The notes: generated by a model from the sequence alone, not told the origin. 64,000 bases of DNA from Pegea sp. RAD2-039 (GCA_034620365.1 JAQGEQ010000081.1:558001-622000); one strand, 5' to 3'; positions 24,481 through 38,763 are shown, numbered from the stretch's first letter. Numbers and translations: made by a program.

Positions 24481-27210
24481 ATCATTCATCATAAGCCCTT
24501 AAACTAATTGCTGCTTTTTTTTGTTAAAATAAAACGATTAAAATAATTTTCGACTCACAGCATGTGTAAAATTTTCAACATTTAAAATTTTAGATATAAA
24601 CCTACTCAACACAAATCTATGTCTTAGAAAAGTTAGTATGTAAAACAAGCATTGAAATTAGCCAAGGGCATTGAGCTCTCTACAAAGTATTACTAAAAAC
24701 TCAGTTTTGTACTAAGAAAATATGTTATGATAAACTATTTTATTTTTGGACTCATAGGTAAACCCAGGCTCAAGGGCTTGATCTCGGGTTAATTTCAGGT
24801 TGAATAAAATTAAGCAATTTTTTTGATTTTTCAGAATAAAAAATTAAATAAAAAAAAGGTAACTAAAGTGCCAACAGCGACAGCTGGCGGATGTTGTGAA
24901 TTACAAATAAATTGTTTGAATAAAATGTTAGAAATATAATAAATTAAACTAAGCCAAGGACAAACAACTTGTATGGTTAAAATTGTTATCTTGACTTATT
25001 TCAGTACAAAATTTATAGGGTTAACACAAAGAAAAATTGATTTTACTAAAAGCAGAAAATATATGTTTTTAATTGTAATTTTTCTTTCACTTAATATCAA
25101 AATAAAATATATATTTGATTGATGATTGAAGAACAAGAATTCTTTATTTTCAATTTCTGGATTATAGTTTTTACTAGCAAAAATGCAAAGTGTTTTAATA
25201 TCTCATTCATAGTGTATTTGTTGAACTATCTACAAAAGGTACACTTTAAAGTAAACAATATATTTCGTAAAACTGTTTACGCTTGAGTTCTAAACAAATA
25301 TTTGTTTTTAATAATAGACATAATTAATCGAAAAAAATTGACGCAAATCATTAGTAATAGAAGTTGTTCATGACAAGCGCAATGATATTATTAATTTGTT
25401 TTTGAAACTATAATCAAAATTAAAATTCTATATTTTTGAAATGGAATACAATAATGAGATTTAATTTATTTGTCAATAATACCATTGTCAGTTAAACAGT
25501 CAAAAATCAAATTTTTAAGAGCTAGGTTCCAGAGTTTAATAACGAATTTTACTTAAGAAAAGTATTCTGGTTTTGAAATGATTTTTCAGAATAATTGTTC
25601 TGATCGACATTACTTTAGATTTAACCGTTAATCAAAATGTAAATCATATTTAAATAGAAAATTCAACCCAATATTTAAAAAAATTTTATATAATTTTTAT
25701 TATTTAAATTTGTTCAGCATAAATTATAGCGGAATTTATTTTTGATTCAAAATTCATTTCTGGAAAAGAATTTTTAAACTTTTATTTTTATAAAAAATTA
25801 GATTATGTATACATAAAATAAATAAATTTGATGAAAATTCTGTTAAAGCGTTTTTCGACTAAATAAAAAATAGGTTTTATAAGGATAACGAAGAGTCTAA
25901 AAATATCATAAAATCTGATCTCTTACTACATGTATGTTAAAAAGATGAACAATTACAACCACCAGAAAAAAATATTCAGACTTTTTTACACTCAAAGTAC
26001 TTGTTAACCTAATTAGAAACCGGCTTTAATAATAAATGATAATCAACAAAATCAACAATCTGTAGAATGTCTGTGTTTTTAAATTCAACTGAGTAAATCA
26101 GTTTCAAAATGTTGAATGCGTTGATGTTAAAATCTTCTAAGTCAAATAGTCTCAATCTTTGTCTCATGTCCCAATAGTTTGTGGTTCTCAACAAAAATAA
26201 TTTTTAAATTTTATAAGGAATTTTTCTAAAGACAATAAAAGTAATATAATATTACAAATTACACTTTATAAATGTAAATTATAAAATTTTATAAACTTTC
26301 TATTCTAAAACAAAATACCTTTACGATTTTAGTTTGTCTCTAATATAACAAGAAAGCAAATTACAAACTATACGAAGAAACTCACAATTGTTCATGACAA
26401 TTGTAGTAGTTTTATTAATTTGTTTTAAATACTTTATTAAACTTTGTTCAAGTATATCTTTGGCTGGTAATTTATTAATGAGCTTTAATTCATTTGTCAG
26501 TAATACGATTATCAGTACAAACGTAAGCAGTTAAACAGTCTAAAATCAATTTTATAAGAGCTAAGTGCTACAGTCATATCGAATCGTAACTAAAAAAATT
26601 TATTTGTTCTAAAATAGCTTTTCAGATTGAGAAATAAAAAAAAAGTTAAAATAAAGTACCAACAGCGACAGCTAGCGACTGTTGTGATTTACAGATAACT
26701 TGTTTGATTTTTAGAAACAAAATAAATTAAACTAAACCAAAAACAAAAACAAAAGCAAACAACTCTTTTGGTTTTGTTATTATCGAACATTTGAAAAGAA
26801 AATCAAATCAAGTAAAGATGTTAAATATTTTTCTAATATATTTTGTTAAATTAAAACAACTAAATAAGTTTTCCACTAAAAGTAGGTGTAAAACTTTGCT
26901 AACTTCTTTAATAATAAGTTTTAAAAACTAAAAATGCAGACATACTCAGCAAAAATTAAATTTTAGAAAAATTAAAAAGTTTTAGATTTTTCCTAGAATA
27001 CTTAATGAAGGTAATACAGCTTACAATGAATCTTAAATTCAACTTCAACATTATGCTTTTAATTCAACTGAATGTTTCAGTTTCTAAATTTGCTCATAAT
27101 ACTCAATCATATTAACCTTTCTTTCAACTTGTAAGAATAATGTTATAAATAAGCCTGCTTTAGTCTCACATTTGTGGGATAAAACAGAAAAAAATAAAGT
27201 TACGATAAAT
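24481..27210 (+). repeat. Repeat mosaic right of block A
   Basis: Holds a family 5 core at 24,871-24,896, family 4 from 25,130, another family 5 start near 25,470, family 6 at about 25,845-26,110 (words GTTTTTCGACTAAATAAAAA and AAACCGGCTTTAATA), a second family 5 core at 26,659-26,684 and a family 2 unit at about 27,050-27,205. The stretch to about 25,525 is nearly identical to 63,000-64,000. Short open frames here are not conserved. Confidence 0.75.
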
Positions 27211-27299
27211 CGAAAATATGTTTTTTTTAGTAATATAATTATTTTTAAAATTTTAATAAAATTTTTATTTTAATAAAATCAAACAAAAATTCAATAATT

Positions 27300-28680
27300 T
27301 TAAAAATTAAAAGTTTATCAAAGTTTGTAAAACGTAAGGATTTTAAAATTTCAACCCACAAACATTTAATTAGAATGCAATAAGATATAACATGATTATT
27401 GCGGTGCAAAAGATAGTTTTGAAGTTTTCCAAATGTTCACTAATATTTTGAATTTGAATAAGTTTCAACTTAAAGATTATATAAATAATAGAACTCTAGA
27501 AAGTAGATACATAAGCAAAACATATCAAGCTATAAAACACTTAACGTTGCCTAAGGTATCACCTGTAATCACTAATAATAGAAAAAAAATATATAATATT
27601 AATAACATAAATAATAAGCAAATTTTTAAAGGGCTGATTTGATTGTCTATAGAAAGGTTTGCTAATAACAAAACCAAATGAGTTGGTTTTTGGTTTGTGT
27701 TTGGTTTAGTTTAAGTTATTTTGCTTCTTAAAAATCAAACAAGTTATTTGTAAATCATTACATCCGCAATTTGTCGCTGTTGGTACTTTATTTTATCTTT
27801 TCATTGTTTGTTGTCATATCAGTTTAATAAATTTTGTTTCATAAACTTCTGTCAAATTATTTGTAAACTTGAACAGTCGCTAGTTGTTGCTGTTAACCTT
27901 ACGTTAAATTTATGATCTTTCATTTGACTTCTTAAACTGAGAAATCATTTCAAGACAAAAAACCTTTTCTTAAGTACAATTTGATTTGAAAATGTGGCAC
28001 TAGCCATTAGAGAATTGTACTTTTAGTTAAAAGAAATTCTACAAAATTTATTCTTATTTTAAAAGTTTAAACATAAATTCAAGCATTTTTATGGAATTCT
28101 TTCTATAAACTGTTTCTAACATGTCTTTAGTCATGCAAAAAATATTTGGAACTCAATGGTTTACAAACAAGAAAAATTATAAGTACCTTGAGTTATCATC
28201 AATCATAATTTTTCCGGAGAAAGGGTTGTACATTAAATTTATTCTTTAAAAAGATTCTATGTTCGCAGGTATATCAAATAAATAATTCAATCAAAATAAA
28301 ATATATATGGATTTATTGATAAAATATATTTTAGTTGCTGTAAAAACTTGAAGTAATAAATCTTTATCAAATGTAACCGAGTAATTGTATGATTTTCGCT
28401 AGAAGAAATTTTAAGCGATGATTTGAAAAATAAGTTTACCAAATTTTGGAAGATTTTTGAAGTCACGATTAGAAAATTATAAACAATCCTAGAAAAAAAT
28501 TTCTTTAAAAAACTTGGTAAGTATCAATTAAAAATACTTTGTTTTTTGATAATAAGTAATAGAAAAATTAAAGTTAGAAAAGTATGTTTTCGGCTTTTAG
28601 CAAACTCAATTTTATTTGTATTAACCCCACAAACACAAAATTGAAAAAAGTTAGTATAATAATTTTAGTTTCCTATGAAA
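27300..28680 (-). repeat. Inverted composite of families 1 and 5
   Basis: The same modules appear here as reverse complements: family 1 at about 27,330-27,560, the family 5 core at 27,759-27,783, a degenerate core near 27,870, and a family 5 edge near 28,000 and near 28,560-28,680. This is the main inverted block of the interspersed families that I can see. Confidence 0.65.
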
Positions 28681-29089
28681 ACTAAGGCTATTTTTGATAT
28701 TTGTTTAAGTATTCTTGTTTAATTTGAAAACTGAATTATTCAGTTGTATAAAGAATCGAACTCAATATATTTTCTCAAATTACTTTGATGAACGACGGTC
28801 AATTATGTTTGCTATGAGTGTCATACATGATATAATTTTAAGTTTTTGTTTTCCGACAACTCTATTTACAGAGAAGTGAAATTATTTCCTTCATTTAAAA
28901 TTCTTTTGTATATATATTCCTAATTGTGATAAAATGGGAAGACAAACTAAATGATAAATGAAAGATGTAATTTACTTTTAAAATGAAAATTATTTCTAAG
29001 AGTCGTTAATAAAATTTTTAAGTAATTAATGAATTAATGAACTTAATTTTAAAATTTTAAAAACTTACAAAATAAAATGTGTAAAAAAT
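28681..29089. other. AT-rich sequence, no gene seen
   Basis: No coding frame and no recognised repeat. Confidence 0.4.
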
Positions 29090-29655
29090 GTATCTTTTAA
29101 CAATATAGCATTAAAAGGTTTGAAAGTTTTCTGTTAACTCAACATTTGTTTCTTCAAATTTTCTGATTTTTCTAAAAATTATCTTTCTTGACTTAGGTAG
29201 AGCTCCATATTGAGGCTGGTAAATTTTAGATTTGATATGAAAGAAATTGGATCATCTTATATTAGCCTTCTTTTTGTATCTCTATTACTAACCAAAAATG
29301 TATTGTGTGAACTTACTTACTTTGTAAAATTTTATCTTATCATAGTCTAATGAACAACCTAAGGATCAAAAATTGTTTCTCTATCACGCTGTCAAAAGCA
29401 TTTTTTAAGATTCTTTTAAAAATTCAGGAACATAAAGTGAAGGAACTAACCACATATCTTTAAAGAAAGTAATCTTCAGAATCGTTGAAAAATAATTTGA
29501 ATAAATTGTTTAAAAAGTTTATTTAAATTGGCGTTTTAGGAGTAACGATATTTATTTTTTGAAAAGTTATTCTCGAAGAATTTTAATTAAGTTTGACTCT
29601 TATACGTACTTTCATGACAAAATAGATGTGTTTTGACTAAAATTGTGCAAATGAT
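29090..29655 (+). repeat. 3' flank of the zinc-finger gene, fifth copy
   Basis: Homologous to about 21,420-21,974, including CTTGACTTAGGTAGAGCTCC and AAAGTGAAGGAACTAACCAC. It leads directly into the zinc-finger relic. Confidence 0.8.
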
Positions 29656-29757
29656 TTATTGAACAGATTTAATAAAGTGTGTTTTTTCATGACGTTTGAC
29701 AGTTGACTTCTCAGAAAATGTTTTTCAACATGCATCACACTGGAATGGCTTTTCATT
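29656..29757 (-). pseudogene. C2H2 zinc-finger relic (last finger only)
   Basis: The minus strand encodes the last finger and tail of the family (EKPFQC at the start, then THFIKSVQ and a stop). A Gly codon of the GKRF motif has become TGA at 29,727-29,725. Homology ends abruptly at about 29,757, where the sequence passes into a module also found near 46,400-46,510. It is non-functional. Confidence 0.85.
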
Positions 29758-29759
29758 AA

Positions 29760-31260
29760 TATTCTAGTCAACGCTTTGATTTCAAAAATCAGGTTTTTTG
29801 CAAAAGTTTAAATCTAATTTTAAGCAAATAATCAAAGTTTTTAATCGCACAATTTTACACAATGTATATTTAAGATGTTTTTCGTTCAACTAAATTAAGT
29901 TGGCGAAATAAGGAAATGCTGCAACGAATTATAATACTTAAAGAAAGTTGTTCATAATATACAAAAGTAAATTTAAGTTATAATAAATAGTTAAACATTG
30001 TAGAACAAATCTTATAAAAGTTTCTGTAATTTCCTTACAACCATTTAGCTATCTAGGTTGCGTTTTTTTGCAAACAGTACTTTTATGTCAAACAATTTTA
30101 AGATGTTTTAAACAAAACAATAAGCATGTCGAAAACTTCTTTCTTATTTTTCAGTGTACAAAACTTTATTCCTTAGCAGAAATTAAACATTAACGCCATT
30201 TTATAATTTTTACAGGAATTAAGGATTTTATTAAAGATAAAGTCTTCTATCATAGTTCTTGAGCTTTTAAATCGAAATTAGTATTTTTATTTGAAGTGTA
30301 ATTAATTTAGTTTGATAATTTAAAAATTCTACTTTTGTTCGAAAATTTTAACTTATATTAATCAATAACAAACATTTATAAAAACTTTTTAATGTAATAA
30401 TTTAGAACAGCAGCCATCTATTAACACAGTATCAGGTCCTTATTTTGCCTTTATTGGCCATTAAAATATAAATTATATCTGATTGAGCTTAGCAACTTTC
30501 TAGAACAAAATTTGATGGTTTATTTTCTACGCAGATAATCATAGCACAAAAAATATTTAATGAATATAATTTTGTCAACAATTTTCCAATCTAACTTGTT
30601 TTTAAAATATAAATTATGTTTCTTACCATCGAAAATCAATTGAGTTTTTAACATGTAGCAGATTTATTTGCTTTTTTTTTGCAAACAGTACTTTTATTTC
30701 AAACAATTTTAAAATGTTTTAAAAAAAACAATAAGCATGTCAAAAACTTCTTTTTTATTGTTTACTGTACAAAACTTAATTCCTTAGAATAAATTCAACA
30801 AAGACACCATTATTTATTTTATACAGGATTTCAGGATTTTATTAAAGATAAAATCTTTTATCATAGTAGTTAGAGGTTTTAAATCGAAATTGGCATTTTT
30901 TTTCTTTTTTTTTCAGTGAAATTAACTTAGTTTAATAATTTAAAAATCTACTTTTGTTCAAAGAAGTTGACATATATTAATCAATTACAAACATTTATAA
31001 AGACTTTTTAACGTAAAAGTTTAAAACAGCAGCCGACTCATAATGCAATCTCAATATCTTTATTTTGCTTTTATTGACCGTTAAAATATAAATTATATCT
31101 GATTGAGTTTAGCAGCTTCTTAGAATAAAATTTCATTGTTAATTTTCTACACAGATAATCATAGCATAAAAAGTATTAAATGAATATAATTTTGTCCGGA
31201 ATTTTCCAATTTAAATTGTTTTCAAATTCTAGATTATGTTTCTTACTAGCGAAAATCAAA
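29760..31260 (+). repeat. Tandem duplication, unit about 609 bp
   Basis: About 30,063-30,670 and 30,672-31,260 are two head-to-tail copies. Matched words are TTGCAAACAGTACTTTTAT (30,065 and 30,674), ACAATAAGCATGTC and ATATAAATTATATCTGATTG. Each includes a family 4 segment. A single related copy is seen near 42,355-42,600. No gene was found. Confidence 0.8.
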
Positions 31261-33756
31261 TAAGTTTTTAACATATAGCGGATTTGTTAAATTATCAACG
31301 AAAGTCAACTTTCAAAGTAAATTATAAAGTTTCTACAAATTTCTTTTCGGGATTCATAAACAAAATCTTTTCCTAACGGAAGAAAAATATTTAGCTGAAA
31401 ATCGACAGATATAACTGTTGTCTGTTTTGGCTTATACAACTTCTTGAATGAGAAAATGATCGGTGTCTATCTTAGAAACTGATCTAAACATTAAAACTTT
31501 AGCTTCTTATTCATTGCTTGATTTTGGTTAGTTTCAGTTTTTATAACAAATGTTATTTTGAATTATATTTTGTAATCAAATATACTTAAAAGTAAATTGC
31601 AATTTCTATAAAAGAATACAAACATAAGATAAAACAAGAAGTTATTACTAGATTTATTGAGTTAAGATGAAATGTACTACAAAATTATTAATTTAACGCA
31701 AGTAGAAAGGTTTAGAGTTATGAAAAAAGTATTTCTACAAAATAAAATATTTTGATTAGTTTAAAATTACCTTTCTCATTTTTTTGCTAATTGTGCTAAA
31801 ACAGAAAAGCAAGCAAAATTATAAATCCAAATGGTATTTTATTTTCAAATAGAATTTGTTTTTTAATTTGTTAAGAAATTGATGAATTAAAGGTCTGAAA
31901 TTTGAATTTCACCAAAACTAACATGCTTTTAAAAAATTATGCTTTTAATTCAACTGAATGTTTCAGTTTCTAAATTTGCTCATAATACTCTATCATATTA
32001 ACCTTTGTTTCAACTTGTAAAAATAATCTTATAAATAAGCCTGCTTTAGTCTCACATTTGTGGGATAAAACAGAAAAAAATAAAGTTACGATAAATCGAA
32101 AGTATGTTTTATTTTTAGTAAGATAATTATTTTTAAAATTTGTTAAGAAACTGATGAAACAGAAATCTGAAATTTTTAATTATAAATACAAATCTTATGT
32201 GTTACGTAGTATAAAGTATAGTAAGATGTCATTATCCAGTTTATTTACTGATTTTAATCATTTTATTAGAATTATAATCTTTTATAGTAGTTTCTATCGG
32301 TTTTTGATAGAAAGTAGCGTTTCTGTTTTTTGTTTGCAATATAAACAACTTACTTCAATAAATTGAAAAAATCTACTAATTTGTTTTACAAAAGAAAACA
32401 AAAATTAACTAATTACAAATTTCTCCTTAGTTTGACTTTTCTTTAAATAATGTTTACTTTAATAAGTAAATGTTGCAGCACTTCAGAACAACAACAGCTA
32501 TGTATTTAAATTATTCATAATCATTTTAACTAATTACAAATTTCTGAGAAAAATAAACTTGTTTATGTAAAAAACTTATTGTGCATTTTTTCATAAATCT
32601 GTTAAATATCTTTTGATAAATCAATAACAGTTTGGTAACTTATGACTAGTTCTTCTTATATGTAAATAAGAAGCTAAATTTAACAAAAAATCGAACTTTA
32701 TATTGACTAGTTGTGTAAATTTCATCAGGATGGTTTTGTATAAATAGTTCTTGATTAACCTCTTACAGTAGTTTTGAAAAAAAAAACTAAAAAGGTTCAG
32801 CTGCAAAAAAACTACTATACAAAAGTAGAATGACAATTAATTAATTTTAATAATAATTGATAACCAAAAATCTGTTAAAAATCTGTATTTTTAAATTCAA
32901 AAAAATGTGTCAGCTGACTTTTATGTAAAATACTGAAGTTAGTATTCCAAATAGTAAAAAGTCATGCTACTCCCAGTAAAAACCGAAATTGTTGATATTT
33001 GGTGATCAACAATGAGAAGCTAACTTTAATTCTGTAATAATTATGTAATAATATACATCCATATTATTTTTTAGATGTTGAATTGTAGTTTTCGATTTAT
33101 ACTTAAAAATAAATGAAAATTAATTTTTTAGTAAACTATATAAGTGAAAATTGGTATCTGTTTGCAATATTAATAATTGAAAAGAATGTATGTGTTAAAG
33201 AGAAACTAATGTAATCAAATATTGCTTGTCTGAATAGAGTTAAAATTAGATACAGAAAAGCATAGAACAAAAAATAATGAAATTAATTTTTTTTAATTTT
33301 CCAATTAAAGTTGGTATCAATTTTTAGATTATATTTTTACTAGCTAAAATCAAATAAGTTTGCAACAACTATTGCATTTGTTAAATTATCAACAAAAGTA
33401 AACTTTGAAGGTAAATTATAAAGATTCTAAAACTTTTTGTTGAATTTCTTAAACGAAAAATGTTTTCTAACGGAAGAAAATGTATAGTTGAAAACTGACA
33501 GATATAACTGTGGTTTGTTTTGACTTTTATAGCTTTTTAATCAGATAATTATTTTTTCATGATGGAAACTGATCTAAAAGATAAACTTTTACCTCGTATT
33601 CATTTTTAATGTTTATAATTAAAAACAATCTTATAGCAGACTAATCATTAATGAGAGAAGATGTCGATGACAATTGTAATAGTATTATTAATTTGTTTTA
33701 GAAATTTTATTAGATTTTGTTAAAGTATATCTTTGACATGTAATTCATTAATAAGA
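31261..33756 (+). repeat. Repeat mosaic, no gene
   Basis: Contains the end of a family 4 copy to about 31,560, a family 1 end module near 31,560-31,900, a family 2 unit at about 31,930-32,105 and another family 4 copy from 33,250. The open frames at 32,154-32,366 and 32,621-32,836 fall in repeat-derived AT-rich sequence and show no family features. Confidence 0.6.
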
Positions 33757-35274
33757 TTTAATTTATTTGTCAATAATACGATTGTCAGTACAAAAGTAAG
33801 GAGTTAAACAGTCTAAAATTTATTCATTAATAGCTAAGTGCCACAGTTTAATATCGAATCATACTAAAGAAAAAAATTCTGTTCTTAAAATGGTTTGTCA
33901 GAAAGAGAAATCGAATTAAAAAAATATATATTGTACCAACAGCGACAGCTAGCGGATGTTGTGATTTACAAATAACTTGTTTGATTTTTAAGAAACAAAA
34001 AAAGATTAAACTAAACGAATAACAAACACCTCACTTGATTTTGTTATTACCGAACGTTTGTAGAGAAAATCAAATCGGCCTTTAAATTATTTGCTGATAC
34101 TTTATGTTAAATTAATGCAATTAAAATAATTTTCCACACGTAGTAGATGTAACCTTTTGCCAATTTCTTCAATAGTTCCCTTTCAATTTAAAATACACAC
34201 TTAGTCAGCAAAATTTATATTTTAAAATAGTTAGTGAGTAAACAAAAGTTGAAACTAGCCAAGGGCTTTGAGCTCTGAAAAATTTATTTATAACGGTTTC
34301 AAGGCTTTACCAGTTTACACCAAAAACAGTAGATTATAAGAAGATTATAAATAGCTTTATACTGACTGAAAGAGATTAGGTACAACGGTCTGATTCGGTT
34401 GATTGACTAAATATCATAATAATTTGAAGTTGAATGAATTTTAACAAAACTGTAAACAATATTACCAAGCAGTGTATCAACTGCTACCTTTTAACTTGCA
34501 TATGGTTTTCTGGTATAATTTTCAAACGCAAAAAATAGGTTGTTATCGTTTATAAAAGAAATTTGACCATACTTGACTTTTTAAAGCTTAGATAAACTCT
34601 CTATAGGATTTTTTTAAACCGAAAATCGATTTTGTAAAAGTAACTATAGATTAAGAATTGAAAAAAAATTAACATATTAGCGATTGATTTGGATTATAAG
34701 TAGCTTGCTCAGCTGTTTTTAAATTTTTATTATTAGTTAATATATTATTAGATGATAATTTAAATGAAATTGCTTGTTTCTAAGTTTAAAATGATTATCA
34801 TTGAGGTTTAATTTTTTATGACCTTATCAACTTTTTTCAGAATTTAATTAGACTTACTGTTATTTATAACCATTTGTATGACAATTAATTTTTTATTATA
34901 AGTAAATTTATTTTTCTCATGAAAATTTTTCAACATTACTATTTGTAACTCAATTGTCTGAAAAGTATTCATAAAATAATCAAATCTTTCTCATTTTTTC
35001 ACAAAATTAGCTTAATTGTTAATTTATAAACATTTATTTATTATTATGTTTGTTTGGATCAACATTACTTAGACGTAGTCGTTAATCAAGAAAAAATCTT
35101 TATTTAATGCCAACATTAATCCAATATTTAATAAAAATTTCAATATTAGGCATTATCTTAATTTAATTAGCATAAAATAGAGCAGAATTTACTTATGATT
35201 CAAAATTCATTTCTGGAAAAGAATTGTAATCTTTTCTTTTTAGAAAAAAATCAGATTTTGTAAACATAACTAAA

Positions 35275-35346
35275 TCTACCTCGGTGGGAATCCAACTGGC
35301 CCCTGCAGCGTGGTAGGCGAAAAATCTACCACTGAACCACAAATGC
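35275..35346 (-). tRNA. tRNA-Gly-like relic 2
   Basis: Same element as at 19,263-19,334, in the matching place of copy B. The A box (TGGTTCAGTGG) is intact. The anticodon loop again reads CTACCAC; the variable and T-arm region differs (GGGGCCAGTTGG), and the acceptor ends do not pair. A functional tRNA is unlikely. Confidence 0.75.
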
Positions 35347-37980
35347 TTTAGAATGACAATACTTTTTAATAGTAGAAATTATATCAGAACATTGTGCATA
35401 AACAAACAAATCAAGCAAAAAATTTGTTAAATTTTTAGGATTATTTTAACTTGTATTATTTATCTGTGATAGAACTATTTATTTCAGTTAGTTAATTAAT
35501 CACTATTTTAATAAATTAATAATTTTATAAAATCTGATTTTTTTAATTTAAAGAAAAGTCAAAAAATCAAAAATTATTTTTCGAACGTGGTTTCAAAGCA
35601 TTTTTAAGAATTGTTTTCAAAATTCAAGAACAGCATTTTTTTCCTCTTTAAGTTTTATGTAAGTTGAAAAAACAAACAAAAACAACTAGCAAGAGAAAGA
35701 CAATTCAGAAAGACAAGCACCAGACAACAAGCACAAAAAGACAATTCCTTCACTTTCACCAATTACTAATCTCGTTAGAAGCGACTTTATTGATAATAAA
35801 TTATCAACAACACCATCAACCTGTTAAATAGATGGCTTTTAATTCAACTGAAATTATCAGCTTTTAAAAAATAATGAAACAAAATTTGGTAGCTTTGATG
35901 TCAATTGAAAGAAATCAGGACTAAGTAAGCGACATGCCTAATAATTGAAATTCATCAAAACAAACTTTTTGTAGAAAAACTATGCTTTTAAATTCAACTG
36001 AATGTATAAGTTTCTAAATGGATTTATGATAAGAGAAATGATCATTGAGAAATGATGTGGGAAATATAATCTTATATATAAACCTGTTTTGGTCTCATAT
36101 TTGTGGGTTAAAACAGAAAAAAGTAAAGTTCTTAAAAAAACATTTAAAAATAAAGTTTTTATTTATCGTATTATTTTTTAGATTCATTTATAGTTTTCTA
36201 TTTATACTTACCAACCAAAGAAACAACAATTTCTTAGTAAATTTTGTATGTAAAAAGTAATACTTGTTTCTTATACTCAAGTTAGAATAGAATGTATTTG
36301 TTAATGAGCAGTAAATGTAATGAAGTACTTCTTGTCTTATTAGAGTTGAAATTAGATGTTGAGTAATAAATTCAGTTTTAACGAGTAAGTTTATTGGGTG
36401 AGCTCATATTACATCGCAATGGATGGAGCTGGTAAAGCATTTCATTGTTTAAATAAGTATAAAATAAAATTTCGTAAGAGTAAAAAGACTTTATTAAGTA
36501 ATAATATTTTGTCAAAATTATGTAATACTTACTATTTATAAAAACACATTTTCATTTATCTTCCATAATTATTTATTGATTAATGAAGGATTAAAATATT
36601 TATGATAATAAAAAAGAGGAAAATAAGTTTCCGCGTGCAATAGCTGTAGAATTTTGCTAATGTCATCAGTAATTTTTATAAAATTTAAAAAGTACTCTTA
36701 CTCAGTACAAATATTATATTTTTTATATGTTAAAAAATAAAAGAAAGTTGAAATCATCCAAGTGTATTGAGTTCGGAATAGATGATTATTAACGAATTCA
36801 ATTTTTTACCAGTTTACACCACAAACTTTATTATACAAACACTATACTCCATTTCTCATAATTAAATAGCTTTGAACGAATTTGGAATTGAATAATTTTC
36901 AATAAACTTCAATTAAAGTTACCAAGAAGATATATGGTCATAATGCTAAATTTAATTTTTTTTAAACTCAATTTGATATTCAACTTCTGGATTAAAACTT
37001 TTTATTAAATAATATTTTGAAACTTATTTAGTAACCAAATATATTTAAAAGTAACTTTTAAAGTGACTTTTTAAAGCTTAGATTAACTCTCTTTAGAATT
37101 TTTTTAAACAAAAAGTCGATTTTGTAATAGTAAATAGCCATAAGAATTTATATAAAAATTAACAACTTAATGTCTGTTTTATATTAAGAGTAGCTTATTT
37201 GACTTTTGTGATTCACGAAATTTGGTAATTTTCTTATTTTACTTATAAAAACAGACACAAAAATAATTAAGTTTATTAAAATACATAATCTTCCTCATTA
37301 TAAACAACAAAAATTCGACATCAATTTTGTGCTAGCAAGTTTAGCGGTTATAAAATTTAAATGATTAGTAAATATATTGTTAGAAAACATATAATATAAA
37401 AATTTTTGCTTCTATGTTTGGAATGACAAAACATTTAAGAAGTTTAGAAGTTTTCTTTTAACTTGAAATTTGTTTAAATACTTTTCTGACTTTTCAAAAA
37501 TTTCTCTTATCTTTCTTGACTTAGGTAGAGCTCCATAATGAGGCTGGTAAATTTTAGATTTGAAATCAAAAAAATTGGATCATCTTATATTAAACTTCCT
37601 TAGGTATCTCTATTACTAACCAAAAAATTTTCTGTGTGAACTTACTTTGTAAAATTTTATCTTATCATAGTCTAATGGAAAACAAAACGATCAAACATTG
37701 TTTGTACATACCGCTGTCAAAAGTATTTTTAAAAATTCTTTTAAAAGTTCAGGAACAAAAAGTGAAGGAACTAACCACACATCTTTAAAAAAAGTAATCT
37801 TCAGAATCGTTGAAAAATAATTTGAATAAATCGTTTACGGATCTTAATCAAATTGGTGTTTTATGAATAAGAATGTTTATTTTTAAAAAAGTTATTCACG
37901 AAAAATTATAATCAAGTTTTACTCTTATACGTACTTTCATGACAAAATAGATGTGTTTTGTTTAAAATTGTGCAAATGAT

Positions 37981-38763
37981 CTATTGAACAGATTTAATAA
38001 AGTGAGTTTTTTCATGACGATTAACATTTGACTTCTGAGAAAATCTTTTTCCACACACGCCACACTGGAATGGCTTTTCATCGGTGTGAGTTCTTTCATG
38101 ACGATTTACAGTTGACTTCCGAGAAAATCTTTTTCCACACACGCCACACTGGAATGGCTTTTTACCGGTGTGAGTTCTTTCATGTCTATCCAAAGTTGAC
38201 TTCTGAGAAAATCTTTTTCCACACACATCACACTGAAAAGGCCTTTCACCAGTGTGAGTTCTTTCATGTCTTTCCATAGTTGACTTCAGAGAAAATCTTT
38301 TTCTACACACATAACACTCGAAGGACTTTTCACCAGTATGAGTTTTTTTATGACTGTTAAGGGTTGACTTATGAGAAAAGCATCGCAGACAAACAGCACA
38401 CTCGAAAGGCTTTTCACCAGTGTGAGTTCTCTTATGACTGTTAAGGGTTGACTTTTGAGAAAAGCATCGCAGGCAAACAGCACAATCGAAAGGCTTTTCA
38501 CCAGTGTGAGCTCTTTCATGAGACTTCAGATTTGATTCAAACTTAAATCTTTTCTCACATACAAAACATTCAAATTTAGCCTTTGTGCTACCTTTAGATA
38601 CTAGTTTTTTCTTTTTAGGTTCCTTTTCTTCTCGCATAGTTTGCAAATTATGCTGGTCAGTAATCTTCTTACGATACCACATCAGTCTCTGCTTAGGATA
38701 TTCCACATTTAAGTTTGATGATTTTCTTTTCTGATTGAATCCATTGTTGTGTCTCTCATCCAT
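37981..38763 (-). CDS. C2H2 zinc-finger protein, seven fingers, copy B
   Basis: A 260-residue paralogue of the protein at 21,975-22,757 with the same N-terminus, possible nuclear signal at 49-53, linkers and tail. Most of the protein differs by single residues, but finger 4 (148-175) is a different finger: it starts FECYVC and has the helix LKSTMERH, where copy A has FQCIIC and RISSLAYH. In finger 2 the -1 contact residue is Gln instead of Arg. Contact residues of the changed finger become L-S-T-R. This pattern fits replacement of one finger by gene conversion or unequal exchange, which would alter DNA specificity. It sits in block copy B, about 16 kb from copy A. Identity as a C2H2 protein is sure; target and expression are unknown. 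Confidence 0.9.
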   Translation of the reverse strand: MDERHNNGFNQKRKSSNLNVEYPKQRLMWYRKKITDQHNLQTMREEKEPKKKKLVSKGSTKAKFECFVCEKRFKFESNLKSHERAHTGEKPFDCAVCLRCFSQKSTLNSHKRTHTGEKPFECAVCLRCFSHKSTLNSHKKTHTGEKSFECYVCRKRFSLKSTMERHERTHTGERPFQCDVCGKRFSQKSTLDRHERTHTGKKPFQCGVCGKRFSRKSTVNRHERTHTDEKPFQCGVCGKRFSQKSNVNRHEKTHFIKSVQ

